64,000 bases of DNA from Bdellovibrionota bacterium (GTDB lineage Bacteria; Bdellovibrionota; Bdellovibrionia; Bdellovibrionales; JAEYZS01): contig JAZKEU010000017.1 in assembly GCA_040386775.1 (NCBI GenBank), forward strand, positions 275,267 to 339,266. The letters run 5' to 3'. The position numbers and the translations under genes are program-made. The notes under the pieces were generated by a model. That model did no database searches. It was not told the DNA's origin and saw only the letters and a list, made by a program, of their open reading frames with translations. Positions within the stretch are counted from its first letter, which is position 1; every line of letters begins with the position of its first letter. Positions 35,746-44,544 of this stretch are shown one piece after another.

Positions 35746-37050
35746 TTTTTTTACAATAGATGTTAAATTTTGAGGAGTCGAGCCTACCAAGATATCATCT
35801 TCAATTCTTACGCCGCCCACAGATCGCCATTTTTCTACTTCGTTCCAGTTGATAGAATTTTGATGTTTAGATCTTAACTCTTGATTTTCGATCAACGCTT
35901 TGACGAAGTATAATCCGGGCTCTACGGTGATAAGGTAATTTTCTTGTAAAGCAAAATTCACTCTTAAGTTTACACCGTTGAATTTTTGAACAGGTTTGTT
36001 GGCAACGCCACCCACATCTCGAACTCTCAATCCTACCAAGTGACCTACGCCGTGAGGGAAGAATACAGAAATTGCTCCCGTCTCAAGGGCTTCGTCTGCG
36101 GAGCAATTAAAAATATTTAAATCCTTAAGTCCTTGAGCCATCACTCTACCGGCAGTATTGTGAACCTCGGACCACTCGGTTCCAGGCTGACACATTGAAA
36201 TGCATTTTTCTTGAGCTTTTAAAACAATATCGTAGATCGCTTGTTGCTTCTCATTGAATTTTCCATTGGTAGGGTAACATCTTGTGATGTCTACGCAGTA
36301 ATCTTCGATATCAGCACCCGCATCAATCAATACCAGTTCTCCTTTCTCGACGATTTTCTTTGTTGGAATCGCGTGAAGGATCGCGGCGTTTATGCCCGAA
36401 CCAACAATGGAGTCATAGGGGAATTTATCAGCACCTGCTTTTAAAACTGCAGATTCATAGGTCAGTTGAATATCTCTTTCCGAAACTCCAGCTTGAATGT
36501 ATTTTTCCAAAACTTGATAACCAGCAAGTGCGGCTTTAGCACATCTTTTTACCAATTCAATCTCTGCCGTATCTTTTACTCTACGAACTAGATTGAGGGT
36601 TTCTTTCAGGTCCAAAAATTTTTGGCCTTCAGCTTTTACGGGAAGAGAATATTGTTTTCCATTATTCTGGTTCTGTTCATCTTGTCCAAAAATAAAAACT
36701 TCTTTAAAATTACTTTTTTTAATCCAAGCTTCCAATTCAGAAATATTTTTTCCTCGAAGGTCGCCAGAAGCTCCTTCCCACAAAACTTCATCAGCCGTGA
36801 TGGGTTGGATAAAATCTACGAAGCCTTCATTTTTTGAATAAGCAACGACACCCCAAGCTCTTCTTAATCCTGAAATCCAATAGTATTCCGGATGAGGTAA
36901 GAATGGATAACTCTGATCAAAGCCCCCGGGCTTAGTGGTAGGTTCCCCGCTGAAAAACAAAACCAAGGCATCGTTTGGTACTGTGTTTTGGAAGGATTTA
37001 TTGAGTCGTTCACGTCTTTTCTGAATTGTATTTTGGTCGAAAATATACAT
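35743..37050 (-). CDS. pepP: Xaa-Pro aminopeptidase (M24B)
   Basis: Cytoplasmic, two-metal aminopeptidase that removes N-terminal residues preceding proline. At 435 residues it has the PepP length. The N-terminal creatinase-like domain (FFSGEPTTKPGGFDQSYPFLPHPEYYWISG) is followed by the catalytic domain. Metal ligands are visible: LIDAGADIEDYCVDITRCYP (two Asp), FFPHGVGHLVGLRVRDVGG (His), ITVEPGLYF (Glu) and GGVRIEDDILV (Glu). It lies upstream of the methyltransferase gene, separated by 34 bases. Confidence 0.94.
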   Translation of the reverse strand: MYIFDQNTIQKRRERLNKSFQNTVPNDALVLFFSGEPTTKPGGFDQSYPFLPHPEYYWISGLRRAWGVVAYSKNEGFVDFIQPITADEVLWEGASGDLRGKNISELEAWIKKSNFKEVFIFGQDEQNQNNGKQYSLPVKAEGQKFLDLKETLNLVRRVKDTAEIELVKRCAKAALAGYQVLEKYIQAGVSERDIQLTYESAVLKAGADKFPYDSIVGSGINAAILHAIPTKKIVEKGELVLIDAGADIEDYCVDITRCYPTNGKFNEKQQAIYDIVLKAQEKCISMCQPGTEWSEVHNTAGRVMAQGLKDLNIFNCSADEALETGAISVFFPHGVGHLVGLRVRDVGGVANKPVQKFNGVNLRVNFALQENYLITVEPGLYFVKALIENQELRSKHQNSINWNEVEKWRSVGGVRIEDDILVGSTPQNLTSIVKK

Positions 37051-37109
37051 GGCGCTAAATTAAGAGAGAATAGGGATAAACTCAAACATTTTAAGAAGTA
37101 TGTGAAGAT

Positions 37110-37143
37110 TAGAAAGGGTTTAAACGAATTTAAACCCTTTCTA
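37110..37143. terminator. Perfect 15-bp hairpin with CGAA loop
   Basis: TAGAAAGGGTTTAAA, CGAA, TTTAAACCCTTTCTA. It lies 36 bases past the end of the acyltransferase-like gene on the minus strand and 60 bases before the pepP start, so it most likely ends the former's transcript. There is only a broken T-tract. Confidence 0.65.
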
Positions 37144-37178
37144 GGGATCAATACATTATTTGCAGTCGTAATGATTAA

Positions 37179-38162
37179 TTACACTGCCGGTGCGGGAATA
37201 AAGGTTGGAGCTCTTTCTTCAAATGCAGGTTTAGGAGTAACCGCAAGGTAATTCACCATTTCTACGGGATAATTGAGCGGCGTTCTCTCAGCAAAGAGAA
37301 GTAACGTGGGTACAGGTCCAATGTTGACCAATCTGGTTACTCCAAGCTCATTCACAGCATATTGAAGAGCTTCCATCCAGCGAACAGTGGAATTGAAGTT
37401 ATCCACCATATCTTTTAAAAGCTGCTCTCTGGTTTCGATCAAGCCAATGAATGTGGAGGATACCATTTTGTATTTTAATTCTTCCATGGGTCTCACGGTG
37501 TGTGCATAGAGCTTGTAAGTTTCATCAGTGATAAAAGTCATAAGAGGTGAGTGCAGAGGTTTGTCGTAGATCGGGCTGATCTTGTAGCGTGCTTTTGGAG
37601 CTTCGTTGAGCCTCCATTGCTCTAGCTTTTCTATCGTTCCGGTCACCAGGAAATGTCTTGGAGTTTGGTGAACCGCAAAGTAAATTCCGGCATCGGTGAT
37701 TTCTTGAATTCTTTCTTTAGAGATAGTGCCGTCGATGACGCGAATGTAGTAAGCACTGCAGCCTTCGATCTTAGAAGCTTTCAAATGATAATTCCAACTT
37801 GCAGCGATAATAACATCAAACTCCAAAGCACCGGCGCAGTAAGATCTTGCCACGTCACCAAGTGAGCAACCCATAAGGTAATCAGGCTTTTCGCCGCTGG
37901 CAGTGAACATATCAAATAAAGCGATATGAACTACGGTGACGGCAATGGCTTGTAGGGTGAATACTCTTTTGAAATCTTCATCAGAGCTTGAAATGTATTC
38001 AGTGAGATCAAACCCTGGAGCACATTTGTCTAAAACTTTTTGCGCTTGGGCAATGCGAGCCTTTACGGCGGGAAGTGAGAGCATTAAAGCTCTATCAGAC
38101 ATTTTATCTAAGCCATCAATACCAGAAAAAACATAAGCGGTTTTGTGCGCATGAGTATTCAT
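37179..38162 (-). CDS. Acyltransferase-domain protein (FabD-like fold, variant active site)
   Basis: A 327-residue protein with the layout of a malonyl-CoA:ACP transacylase-type domain. The N-terminal strand is YVFSGIDGL, the nucleophile elbow is MGCSLGDVA with Ser100, the His motif is KPLHSPLM with His204, and the C-terminal loop is LVNIGPVPTLLL. Compared with GHSxGE the elbow has Cys for His and Asp for Glu. The Arg that binds the malonyl carboxylate is not evident after the elbow (AASWNYHLKASK). This suggests an active enzyme using a non-dicarboxylic acyl donor. It is a lone gene, and its diverged paralogue is at 3300-4010. The fold call is by motif order. Confidence 0.72.
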   Translation of the reverse strand: MNTHAHKTAYVFSGIDGLDKMSDRALMLSLPAVKARIAQAQKVLDKCAPGFDLTEYISSSDEDFKRVFTLQAIAVTVVHIALFDMFTASGEKPDYLMGCSLGDVARSYCAGALEFDVIIAASWNYHLKASKIEGCSAYYIRVIDGTISKERIQEITDAGIYFAVHQTPRHFLVTGTIEKLEQWRLNEAPKARYKISPIYDKPLHSPLMTFITDETYKLYAHTVRPMEELKYKMVSSTFIGLIETREQLLKDMVDNFNSTVRWMEALQYAVNELGVTRLVNIGPVPTLLLFAERTPLNYPVEMVNYLAVTPKPAFEERAPTFIPAPAV

Positions 38163-38332
38163 TCATCCCTCCCCAGAGGTTTATTAGATGGAGGGTAATT
38201 TGAATTTTAGATTTCTAGCAAGTCGCAAATGGAGCTTGAAATTTAAAGAAGGACTTTATGTAAAAGTTCTAGCTCGAATCAAAACAAAATTTAGGCACTT
38301 AATGCTAATTTTACAGCCCCACAGAAAATTTA

Positions 38333-38530
38333 ATGGGTGACATAAGAAGGATAACGCACGGTTTCTACGGCGCCACAAGTGCGCATTACACAAAAAATCC
38401 CGATCCACGAACTGACCATCTTTTCTGGGACGTCCCGCAAAACTTGCATTACAAAAACAAAAACGCCGATCATTCGACCGGCGTTTTATTAAATTTTCTT
38501 ATCAACAAAGTGGTTTGGTTATCTGTTTAA
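38333..38530 (+). CDS. Doubtful small ORF, possibly the remnant of a small protein gene
   Basis: 65 codons starting MGDIRRITHGFYGATSAHY. No good Shine-Dalgarno is present, and the frame continues through a terminator-like hairpin, so at least the C-terminal third is probably not a real protein. The segment FWDVPQNLHYKNK shares FWDV and Y-basic-x-Lys spacing with the 40-residue ORF at 39884. The two share 13-14 identical bases (TTTCTGGGACGTCC). That shared motif is the only reason to list it. Confidence 0.2.
   Translation: MGDIRRITHGFYGATSAHYTKNPDPRTDHLFWDVPQNLHYKNKNADHSTGVLLNFLINKVVWLSV
38461..38488. terminator. Bidirectional hairpin terminator
   Basis: AAACGCCG, ten-base loop, CGGCGTTT followed by TATT on the plus strand. 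On the minus strand the stem is followed by TTGTTTTTG. It stands 137 bases before the next gene, so the transcript it ends is not an annotated gene. Confidence 0.7.
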
Positions 38531-38622
38531 ATTTCTGAGGTCTGCGTAAGAATCTACTAGACCTCCTTCCAGTTGAATTTGATATTATTCTAAATCACCT
38601 TATAAAAGGGTAAAATATTGTA

Positions 38623-39858
38623 ATGAAGTCAGTATTGACAGTATTATTGGGCACCATCCTTACTCTGACGAGCAGCTGTAATACTAAGCCAGTAGTAGAT
38701 CATTCCTTTAGAAATCTTGCTAGCGATTCAAATTATTTTTCCCCTCGAAATATTCAATACTCACCCTACAAAAATATAAATACTATTGAATATGCAAAGC
38801 TAATCCCCGGTTTAAAAGAGTATATAGCAAGACGTCCTGAAAAGCTTCCTTTCATGGACCAAGATCAACGTTGGCAGTGGGCAAATCTTCATGCAATAAA
38901 AAATAAAAAGCATTTTTCTATATTGAATATCGTCAGCGACACTTCCGCCGCAACTCTTCTTAAAAGAGCAAAGGAAAAAGATCCAGTCATTTTAGAAAAA
39001 TTCGGATACGTTCTTAGTAAAGATTGGTTCAAGCATAAAAAGGACCAAAAGCTTTTTGCCTATCAAATTTTTAACGAAAAACCCAAAAACAAACCAACTG
39101 TACTTATTTGGGCTAAAGAACATGGTGATGAATTGGGGACTGCAGAGTTTACAACTCAGCTGACCGAGTTCTTTTTATTTCATCTTCAAGGTTTAGGAAA
39201 CCCCATCGTCAATAAAACAATTCAAGACCTTTTTTCTAAAATAACAATTGTTGTTGTGCCGGATATGACTCCAGACAAAAACTTTATAGGATTTAAAAAC
39301 AAAATAACTACTGTTCAAGATTTTAACGGCTTTGGGATTCTTCTTCAACCCTTCGAGTATGATTCGAATGATCCTGAAAATTATATTGGAGCGCCAGAGG
39401 CCATCTACCTAAAGAAACTCATGTTGAGCCTGAGTAATGTTGTACTTGGAATAGATATTCATAGCCCTTTCGGAGTTAGTGTAATAGCTGCACCAGATAA
39501 TTCAGTGGCTGAAAAAAATCGATATCTGATTGCCGAAGGAACGAATACAACAAAATGTTTAGCTCAACTTACAGATCACAAAAAACCACAAGCGTGTCAA
39601 ACCGGCGTGTTTCAGGTCGCTCACCCAGGTATCAGCGCAGGGGTAGAGATTTCAGCCAGTTTTTTCTCAAGGACAAAGAAAGCTCCTTCTATATTACTCG
39701 AACTTGAAACAGGTATCCCTGACGATTATGTACATTCAGAAGAATGTTACTTTGGACACAAAGAAGGTACTTGTGAATATTATGTGAAGCCACACCTTCA
39801 AGAGCAACTGCCTTTTTTCATTCGAATAATGGAAATTATCAGTCAGTCTCCAAAATAA
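38623..39858 (+). CDS. Lipoprotein related to M14 zinc carboxypeptidases
   Basis: A 411-residue lipoprotein: signal MKSVLTVLLGTILTLTSSC with Cys19. The mature part follows the M14 / succinylglutamate-desuccinylase pattern. LIWAKEHGDELGTAEF gives the HxxE zinc pair, IDIHSPFG gives the third ligand His, and SILLELETGIP contains a candidate catalytic Glu on the usual strand. The N-terminal 110 residues are unrecognised. I infer an envelope-anchored peptidase or amidase. Motifs are partial, so the exact activity is open. Confidence 0.65.
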   Translation: MKSVLTVLLGTILTLTSSCNTKPVVDHSFRNLASDSNYFSPRNIQYSPYKNINTIEYAKLIPGLKEYIARRPEKLPFMDQDQRWQWANLHAIKNKKHFSILNIVSDTSAATLLKRAKEKDPVILEKFGYVLSKDWFKHKKDQKLFAYQIFNEKPKNKPTVLIWAKEHGDELGTAEFTTQLTEFFLFHLQGLGNPIVNKTIQDLFSKITIVVVPDMTPDKNFIGFKNKITTVQDFNGFGILLQPFEYDSNDPENYIGAPEAIYLKKLMLSLSNVVLGIDIHSPFGVSVIAAPDNSVAEKNRYLIAEGTNTTKCLAQLTDHKKPQACQTGVFQVAHPGISAGVEISASFFSRTKKAPSILLELETGIPDDYVHSEECYFGHKEGTCEYYVKPHLQEQLPFFIRIMEIISQSPK

Positions 39859-39883
39859 AGTATTTGATATTTAAGGGAATCTT

Positions 39884-40006
39884 TTGAAGCCAAACGCTGA
39901 TTTAGATTCCGGCGATATGATGATAGCAGATTTCTTAACTCATAAGAGGTGGTTAACGCGGGGTTTCTGGGACGTCCAAGGTGATATGATCTACAGGAAG
40001 AAGTGA
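39884..40006 (+). CDS. Possible small protein of 40 residues
   Basis: A TTG start with AAGGGA seven bases upstream opens a frame of 40 codons (MKPNADLDSGDMMIADF start). The C-terminal segment GFWDVQGDMIYRKK resembles FWDVPQNLHYKNK in the ORF at 38333-38530. There is no signal or membrane segment. The good Shine-Dalgarno and the shared motif are the only support. The rest of the 231-bp gap before pheS holds AAGGA for pheS and nothing else I recognise. Confidence 0.3.
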   Translation: MKPNADLDSGDMMIADFLTHKRWLTRGFWDVQGDMIYRKK

Positions 40007-40089
40007 GGTTTTGTTTGATAACTTTAGAGTTTTATTGGATTATTTAAGATTCAAAATCTATCCAAATAGGACACTTAAGGAAAATCTAG

Positions 40090-41115
40090 ATGAGCAGTCA
40101 AAATGAAATTCTCAAGATTCAAGAAGAGGCGCTGAAGGCTTTTGGTGCGGCTAAAGATTTAAAAGAACTTTATGAGCACAAGGTTCAGTATCTCGGAAAG
40201 ACGGGAAGCTTTTCTAAAGTGATGCAAGGAATGAAGGATCTTCCGCCGGCAGAGAAGCCTATCTTTGGTGCAAAAGTAAATGAAGCTAAAAAACTTTTAG
40301 AAGAATCATATGAAAAGTTTTTTGCGGCTCTCACTAAAAAAGAAATTGCGGCAAAACTATCTTCAGAAAAAATTGATATCACTTTGCCGGGTCCGACAGT
40401 TCCAAGAGGAACTCAACATCCGATTTCTATGGTGATTGATGAGGTTTCAGGAATTTTAGCTAAAATCGGTTACAGCGTAAGACTGGGCCCACTCATTGAA
40501 ACTGACTTTTACAATTTCGAAGCTTTGAACGTTCCTAAAGATCATCCGGCGAGAGATGAACAAGACACCTTCTATATCGATGACACTCACGTCTTGAGAA
40601 CACAGACTAGTCCAATTCAAATTCGTACGATGCAAAATGAAAAGCCACCTTTAAGAATCATAGGACCGGGTTCGGTATTCAGATGCGACAGCGATATTTC
40701 GCATGCGCCAATGTTCCATCAGATTGAAGGTTTGTACATTGATAAAAAAGTTTCGATGTCGGAGCTTAAAGCAACTTTAACTTACTTCACTAGAGAGTTC
40801 TTTGGGGGCAATGATTTGAAAACAAGATTTAGACCAAGCTTCTTTCCATTCACAGAACCATCGGCAGAGTTTGATAGCTCTTGTCCATTTTGTGCAGCTA
40901 AAGGTTGCAGGATGTGTAAACAATCCGGTTGGATTGAGTTGGGTGGCTGCGGTTTAGTTCATCCCAATGTTTTGAAATCTGCAGGACTGGATCCGGATCA
41001 ATGGCAGGGTTTTGCTTTTGGTTTTGGTATCGAGAGAATGGCCGTGATCAAGTATGGCGTAGAAGATATCCGATTACTCGCAGAAAATGATGTTAGGTTT
41101 TTAGAACAATTTTAA
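40090..41115 (+). CDS. pheS: Phenylalanyl-tRNA synthetase alpha subunit
   Basis: Catalytic subunit of the alpha2-beta2 class II enzyme. The 341-residue protein has an N-terminal coiled-coil (about 1-85), motif 1 around [19 protein letters not shown], and motif 2 [28 protein letters not shown] Cys-rich loop follows ([25 protein letters not shown]), and motif 3 is [21 protein letters not shown]. The order and length are standard. AAGGA precedes the ATG, and pheT follows after a 70-base gap with two hairpins. Confidence 0.97.
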   Translation: MSSQNEILKIQEEALKAFGAAKDLKELYEHKVQYLGKTGSFSKVMQGMKDLPPAEKPIFGAKVNEAKKLLEESYEKFFAALTKKEIAAKLSSEKIDITLPGPTVPRGTQHPISMVIDEVSGILAKIGYSVRLGPLIETDFYNFEALNVPKDHPARDEQDTFYIDDTHVLRTQTSPIQIRTMQNEKPPLRIIGPGSVFRCDSDISHAPMFHQIEGLYIDKKVSMSELKATLTYFTREFFGGNDLKTRFRPSFFPFTEPSAEFDSSCPFCAAKGCRMCKQSGWIELGGCGLVHPNVLKSAGLDPDQWQGFAFGFGIERMAVIKYGVEDIRLLAENDVRFLEQF

Positions 41116-41119
41116 TAAT

Positions 41120-41141
41120 AGTGCTCTCTCCAGAGAGCACT
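41120..41141 (+). promoter_or_regulatory. Intercistronic hairpin C, pheS-pheT gap
   Basis: AGTGCTCTCT, loop CC, AGAGAGCACT: a perfect 10-bp stem five bases after the pheS stop. It belongs to the same hairpin family as 27059 and 27445. Confidence 0.7.
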
Positions 41142-41146
41142 GAAAC

Positions 41147-41185
41147 AGAAGGAGTAGTGTTCACCCCAGTGAGCACTGTTACAGG
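41147..41185 (+). promoter_or_regulatory. pheT ribosome binding site interrupted by hairpin D
   Basis: GAAGGAG (41148-41154) lies 31 bases before the pheT ATG, too far for normal use. Between them AGTGTTCAC (41156-41164), loop CCCA, GTGAGCACT (41169-41177) form a 9-bp stem with one G-U pair. Folded, the hairpin leaves nine single-stranded bases between GGAG and ATG. The only nearer purine run is AGG directly against the ATG, which is unusable. This looks like a fold-dependent start site. Confidence 0.6.
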
Positions 41186-43621
41186 ATGAAAATTTCTTTA
41201 AAATGGTTAAACGATTACGTTGATGTGTCTGAATATTTCCAAAATCCAGATCAGCTTGCGGACATTTTAACTCACAAAGGGTTGGAAGTTGAGAGCGTAG
41301 AGAATAAATCAAAGAATTTCCAAAACGTAGTGATTGGTCATATTTTAGAGCGCGGACAACATCCCAATGCGGACAGATTAACTCTTTGCCAAGTGACGAC
41401 GGGGCAAGGAAAAGTTCATCAGATTGTTTGTGGAGCTAAGAACCATAAAAAAGGTGACAACGTGGTGGTGGCCCTTCCAGGCGCGGTGCTGCCAGGAAAC
41501 TTTGCGATCAAATTATCAAAAATCAGAGATATGGAATCTCAAGGTATGCTTTGCTCAGAAAAAGAATTGGGTCTTAGCACAGAGTCTGAAGGTATCGTGA
41601 TTTTACCAATAGATGCTCCCATCGGAACACCATTTGCGGAGTACAAAGGCTTAGATGATATCGTTTTCGAATTGAAAGTGACGCCAAATAGAGCGGACTG
41701 CTTAAGCCATTATGGTTTAGCACGTGAAATTTCTTGCGTACTCAATAAGCCCCTTAAAACTAATTTCAACAATGATATTAAAACTATAGAGAAATCTTCT
41801 AAAGATAAAGTTTCTGTAGAGGTCCAAAACCCAGAAATGTGTCCAAGATTTACCGGAAGATACATTGAAGGTGTAAAAGTTGGACCAAGTCCTGATTGGC
41901 TGAAAAGACGTCTAGAGTCTATTGGAATGAACTCCATCAATAACGTTGTCGACGTAACAAATTATGTGATGATGGAATTGGGTCAGCCTCTTCATGCTTA
42001 TGATTCTTCACTCATCGGTGGAAATGGAATTGTCGTTTCCAAAGCTAAAGAAAACGAAAAATTTAAAACTTTAAAAGAGCAGGATTTAAACCTCAAAGGT
42101 ACCGAACTCATGATCCGTGATAAACAAAAACCTGTAGGACTTGCAGGCGTGATGGGTGGGATGAATTCTGGGATTCAAGATTCTACTGTCAACGTGTTTG
42201 TGGAAAGTGCTTACTTCACAGCAGAGACGGTGAGAAAGAGTTCAAGAACTCATGGTATTTCTTCTGAGTCATCTTATAGATTTTCTCGCGGAGTAGATCC
42301 CGCAATGACTTTGATTGCGATGAACAGATGTTGCCAATTGATTTTAGAAACGGCTGGTGGATCTGCCTATGGCGATCATCATGATACAAATCCAAATATT
42401 GTAGCTCTTAAGAGCATTCCGTTAAAAGTTTCAGATGTGACGGATCGTTTGGGTTTTGAACCAAAACCGGAAGAAGTAAAAAACTGGATGACAAGATTGG
42501 GAGCGCAAGTTCAGGAAATTTCTTATTCTGAATTCAATGTGATCCCGCCAAGTTTCCGTGGTGATATTTCCATTAAAGAAGATCTCATTGAGGAGTTTGG
42601 TCGTCTTCATGGCTACGAACATATTCCGGAAAGACTTCCGACCATGGGGCAAGCGCCGAGTCCGCATGCAGCTCAATATACCTTGGGAATTAAAATTAGA
42701 TCTCTATTCCGAAATGAAGGTTTCAATGAAGGTTTCAACTACGCTTTTGTCGATGGAAAAAAGCACGCGAAGTTCCTTGGTGATATTGCAACCTTCAAAA
42801 ATGTTGGATTCAATTTAAGATCAGAAGCGGTTCAAGTTAGAAATCCGCTTTCAGAAGAAATGAACGTGATGAGACAACAAATTTCTTACGGGCTATTTCT
42901 AAATACACTTCATAATCTTCGTCATGGTCAAAATCTCGGAAAAATTTTCGAGACGGGTTACAATTTTGAAAGGAACAATGATACCTACAATCAAATTTGG
43001 ACAGCAGGTCTTGTCCAATGGGGGCAACCAGAAACTCTTTGGCAAAAAGGTCAAAAGAACGAACACCTATTCTTTGAAACAAAATCTCATATCGAAAATA
43101 TTTTAAGAAATCTTTCTTTCAAATCTTGGCAGTGGGAAGTTTGTGATGAGCTCAATTTCTTACATCCAGGGCAGTCAGCAAAACTAAAAGTAGAAGGAAG
43201 AGTCATGGGCTACGTAGGGACTCTTCACCCGCAAATCGCTGACGAGGAAAAAATTAAAGTTCCGGTCGTGTTTGCTGAGATTAACTTAGACACTTTGATG
43301 ATGGGACAACCTCGCGTTGCAAGAACAAAACACGTTTCTAAAAATCCTAGTGTGGAGCGCGATCTTGCGTTTGTAATGCCTGAAAATTTTGAATCTGGAA
43401 AAGTGTTAGCGGAAATTCAAAAGGCGGCTGGTAACGTTTTAAAGTCCGCGTGGGTCTTTGACGTATTCACGGGCGATCCATTGAAGGTAGGCGAGAAGAG
43501 TGTGGCCTTCCGTATGGTCTTCCAAGATAATGAGAAAACTCTTAAAGACGAAGATCTGAAGGCAGTAGATAAGAAAATTATTGACGCAATAAATCAAAAG
43601 TTCTCGATTTCTGTCAGATAA
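41186..43621 (+). CDS. pheT: Phenylalanyl-tRNA synthetase beta subunit
   Basis: Non-catalytic and editing subunit, 811 residues. It starts canonically with MKISLKWLNDYVDVSEYF, so the ATG at 41186 is right. Domains: EMAP-II-like tRNA-binding domain at about 40-150 (VIGHILERGQHPNADRL, IVCGAKN), B5 and B3/B4 editing region (KVTPNRADCLSHYGLARE, NNVVDVTNYVMMELGQPLHAYD), and a catalytic-like core. The C-terminal ferredoxin-like anticodon domain begins KHVSKNPSVERDLAFVMP. Transcribed with pheS. Confidence 0.97.
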   Translation: MKISLKWLNDYVDVSEYFQNPDQLADILTHKGLEVESVENKSKNFQNVVIGHILERGQHPNADRLTLCQVTTGQGKVHQIVCGAKNHKKGDNVVVALPGAVLPGNFAIKLSKIRDMESQGMLCSEKELGLSTESEGIVILPIDAPIGTPFAEYKGLDDIVFELKVTPNRADCLSHYGLAREISCVLNKPLKTNFNNDIKTIEKSSKDKVSVEVQNPEMCPRFTGRYIEGVKVGPSPDWLKRRLESIGMNSINNVVDVTNYVMMELGQPLHAYDSSLIGGNGIVVSKAKENEKFKTLKEQDLNLKGTELMIRDKQKPVGLAGVMGGMNSGIQDSTVNVFVESAYFTAETVRKSSRTHGISSESSYRFSRGVDPAMTLIAMNRCCQLILETAGGSAYGDHHDTNPNIVALKSIPLKVSDVTDRLGFEPKPEEVKNWMTRLGAQVQEISYSEFNVIPPSFRGDISIKEDLIEEFGRLHGYEHIPERLPTMGQAPSPHAAQYTLGIKIRSLFRNEGFNEGFNYAFVDGKKHAKFLGDIATFKNVGFNLRSEAVQVRNPLSEEMNVMRQQISYGLFLNTLHNLRHGQNLGKIFETGYNFERNNDTYNQIWTAGLVQWGQPETLWQKGQKNEHLFFETKSHIENILRNLSFKSWQWEVCDELNFLHPGQSAKLKVEGRVMGYVGTLHPQIADEEKIKVPVVFAEINLDTLMMGQPRVARTKHVSKNPSVERDLAFVMPENFESGKVLAEIQKAAGNVLKSAWVFDVFTGDPLKVGEKSVAFRMVFQDNEKTLKDEDLKAVDKKIIDAINQKFSISVR

Positions 43622-43699
43622 AAACTTGATTGTTTTCAATACCTTGATACGCTTTTGTTAGGGATTTTTTTAAATTCCCAAGGCTCACAAGGAGGCATC

Positions 43700-44035
43700 A
43701 TGGGCGGGCAGAACGTTAGCTCTTCAACAATGACTAAGGCAGACATCGTTGAGAGAGTGTACCAAAAGTTAGGATTCTCTAAGAAAGAAGCATCTGAACT
43801 CGTTGAACTAGTTTTCAATTCTTTAAAAAATACCCTGCAAGAAGGCGAAAAAGTAAAAATCTCCGGATTTGGAAACTTCATCGTGCGCGACAAGAAAGAG
43901 CGCGTAGGCAGAAACCCGCAAACAGGCAGTCAAATCAAAATCAGCGCCAGACGTGTACTCACATTTAGACCGAGCCAAGTTCTTAAGGCTATATTAAATG
44001 GTGAAGACATTACTAATCTCAAGGATGACGATTAA
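43700..44035 (+). CDS. ihfA: Integration host factor alpha subunit
   Basis: DNA-bending HU/IHF-family protein. I choose the ATG at 43700 (111 residues) because AAGGAGG ends four bases before it. The frame is open from 43655, and ATG 43730 is a shorter alternative without a Shine-Dalgarno. TKADIVERVYQKLGFSKKEASELVELVF and VKISGFGNFIVRDKKERVGRNPQTG are IHF-alpha signatures, with the DNA-intercalating Pro in RNPQTG. The pheT-ihfA-merR order is common in proteobacteria. The acidic tail (LKDDD) is a small extension. Confidence 0.92.
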   Translation: MGGQNVSSSTMTKADIVERVYQKLGFSKKEASELVELVFNSLKNTLQEGEKVKISGFGNFIVRDKKERVGRNPQTGSQIKISARRVLTFRPSQVLKAILNGEDITNLKDDD

Positions 44036-44054
44036 TATATAAAGGGGGTAACCC

Positions 44055-44519
44055 ATGGATACAGAATTAGAAGTGACATTAGGAAATATCAACGAACCCT
44101 TAGATCAAGAGCATGCACTGTTCGTTGATGAAACTTTAAAAAAAGATTTAAGCGAAATTCCAGACAAGATGGCTTTCAAGATTGGCGAAGTGGCTGAGCT
44201 TCTCGACATCAAAACTTACGTGCTCAGATACTGGGAGACTGAGTTTGATGCTTTGAAACCAAAAAAATCAAATCACAATCAAAGAATGTACACAAGAAAA
44301 GACGTAGAAACTGCACTTTTTATCAAGAAACTTTTGTACAGAGACCGCTTTTCTATAGAAGGTGCGAGAAAAGCTTTAAGAAAAGTAAAAACAGAAGTGA
44401 AGATCGAAGTGAAAAAAGAAAAAGCAATTATGGATTCCAATGCTGTTTTCACGGAGACATTAACGGATGTGAAGGCTCTTTTAAGACAAATTCAAACGTT
44501 GAAAGCTCGCTTCGAATAA
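44055..44519 (+). CDS. MerR-family transcriptional regulator
   Basis: A 154-residue protein with an N-terminal winged helix-turn-helix: FKIGEVAELLDIKTYVLRYWETEFDALKPKKS and RMYTRKDVETALFIKKLL are typical of the MerR proteins encoded after ihfA. An acidic N-terminal extension of about 40 residues precedes it. The C-terminal region is a helical dimerisation segment without metal-binding Cys residues, so it is not a classical metal sensor. The target is unknown. AAGGGGG precedes the ATG, and an intrinsic terminator follows. Confidence 0.88.
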   Translation: MDTELEVTLGNINEPLDQEHALFVDETLKKDLSEIPDKMAFKIGEVAELLDIKTYVLRYWETEFDALKPKKSNHNQRMYTRKDVETALFIKKLLYRDRFSIEGARKALRKVKTEVKIEVKKEKAIMDSNAVFTETLTDVKALLRQIQTLKARFE

Positions 44520-44544
44520 CTGTTATTAGAAATTCAGAGCAATA

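Larger units (their letters stand above)
38163..38622. other. Intergenic region with an isolated hairpin terminator and a doubtful small ORF
   Basis: 460 bp between divergent genes. GGGAGGG serves the minus-strand gene. On the plus strand a 65-codon frame (38333-38530) runs through a strong hairpin at 38461-38486. The first 43 codons contain FWDVPQNLHYKNK, which resembles the end of the small ORF at 39884-40006. A GC content higher than its surroundings and a terminator without a called gene upstream suggest a small RNA or a decayed small gene. I see no tRNA. Confidence 0.4.
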
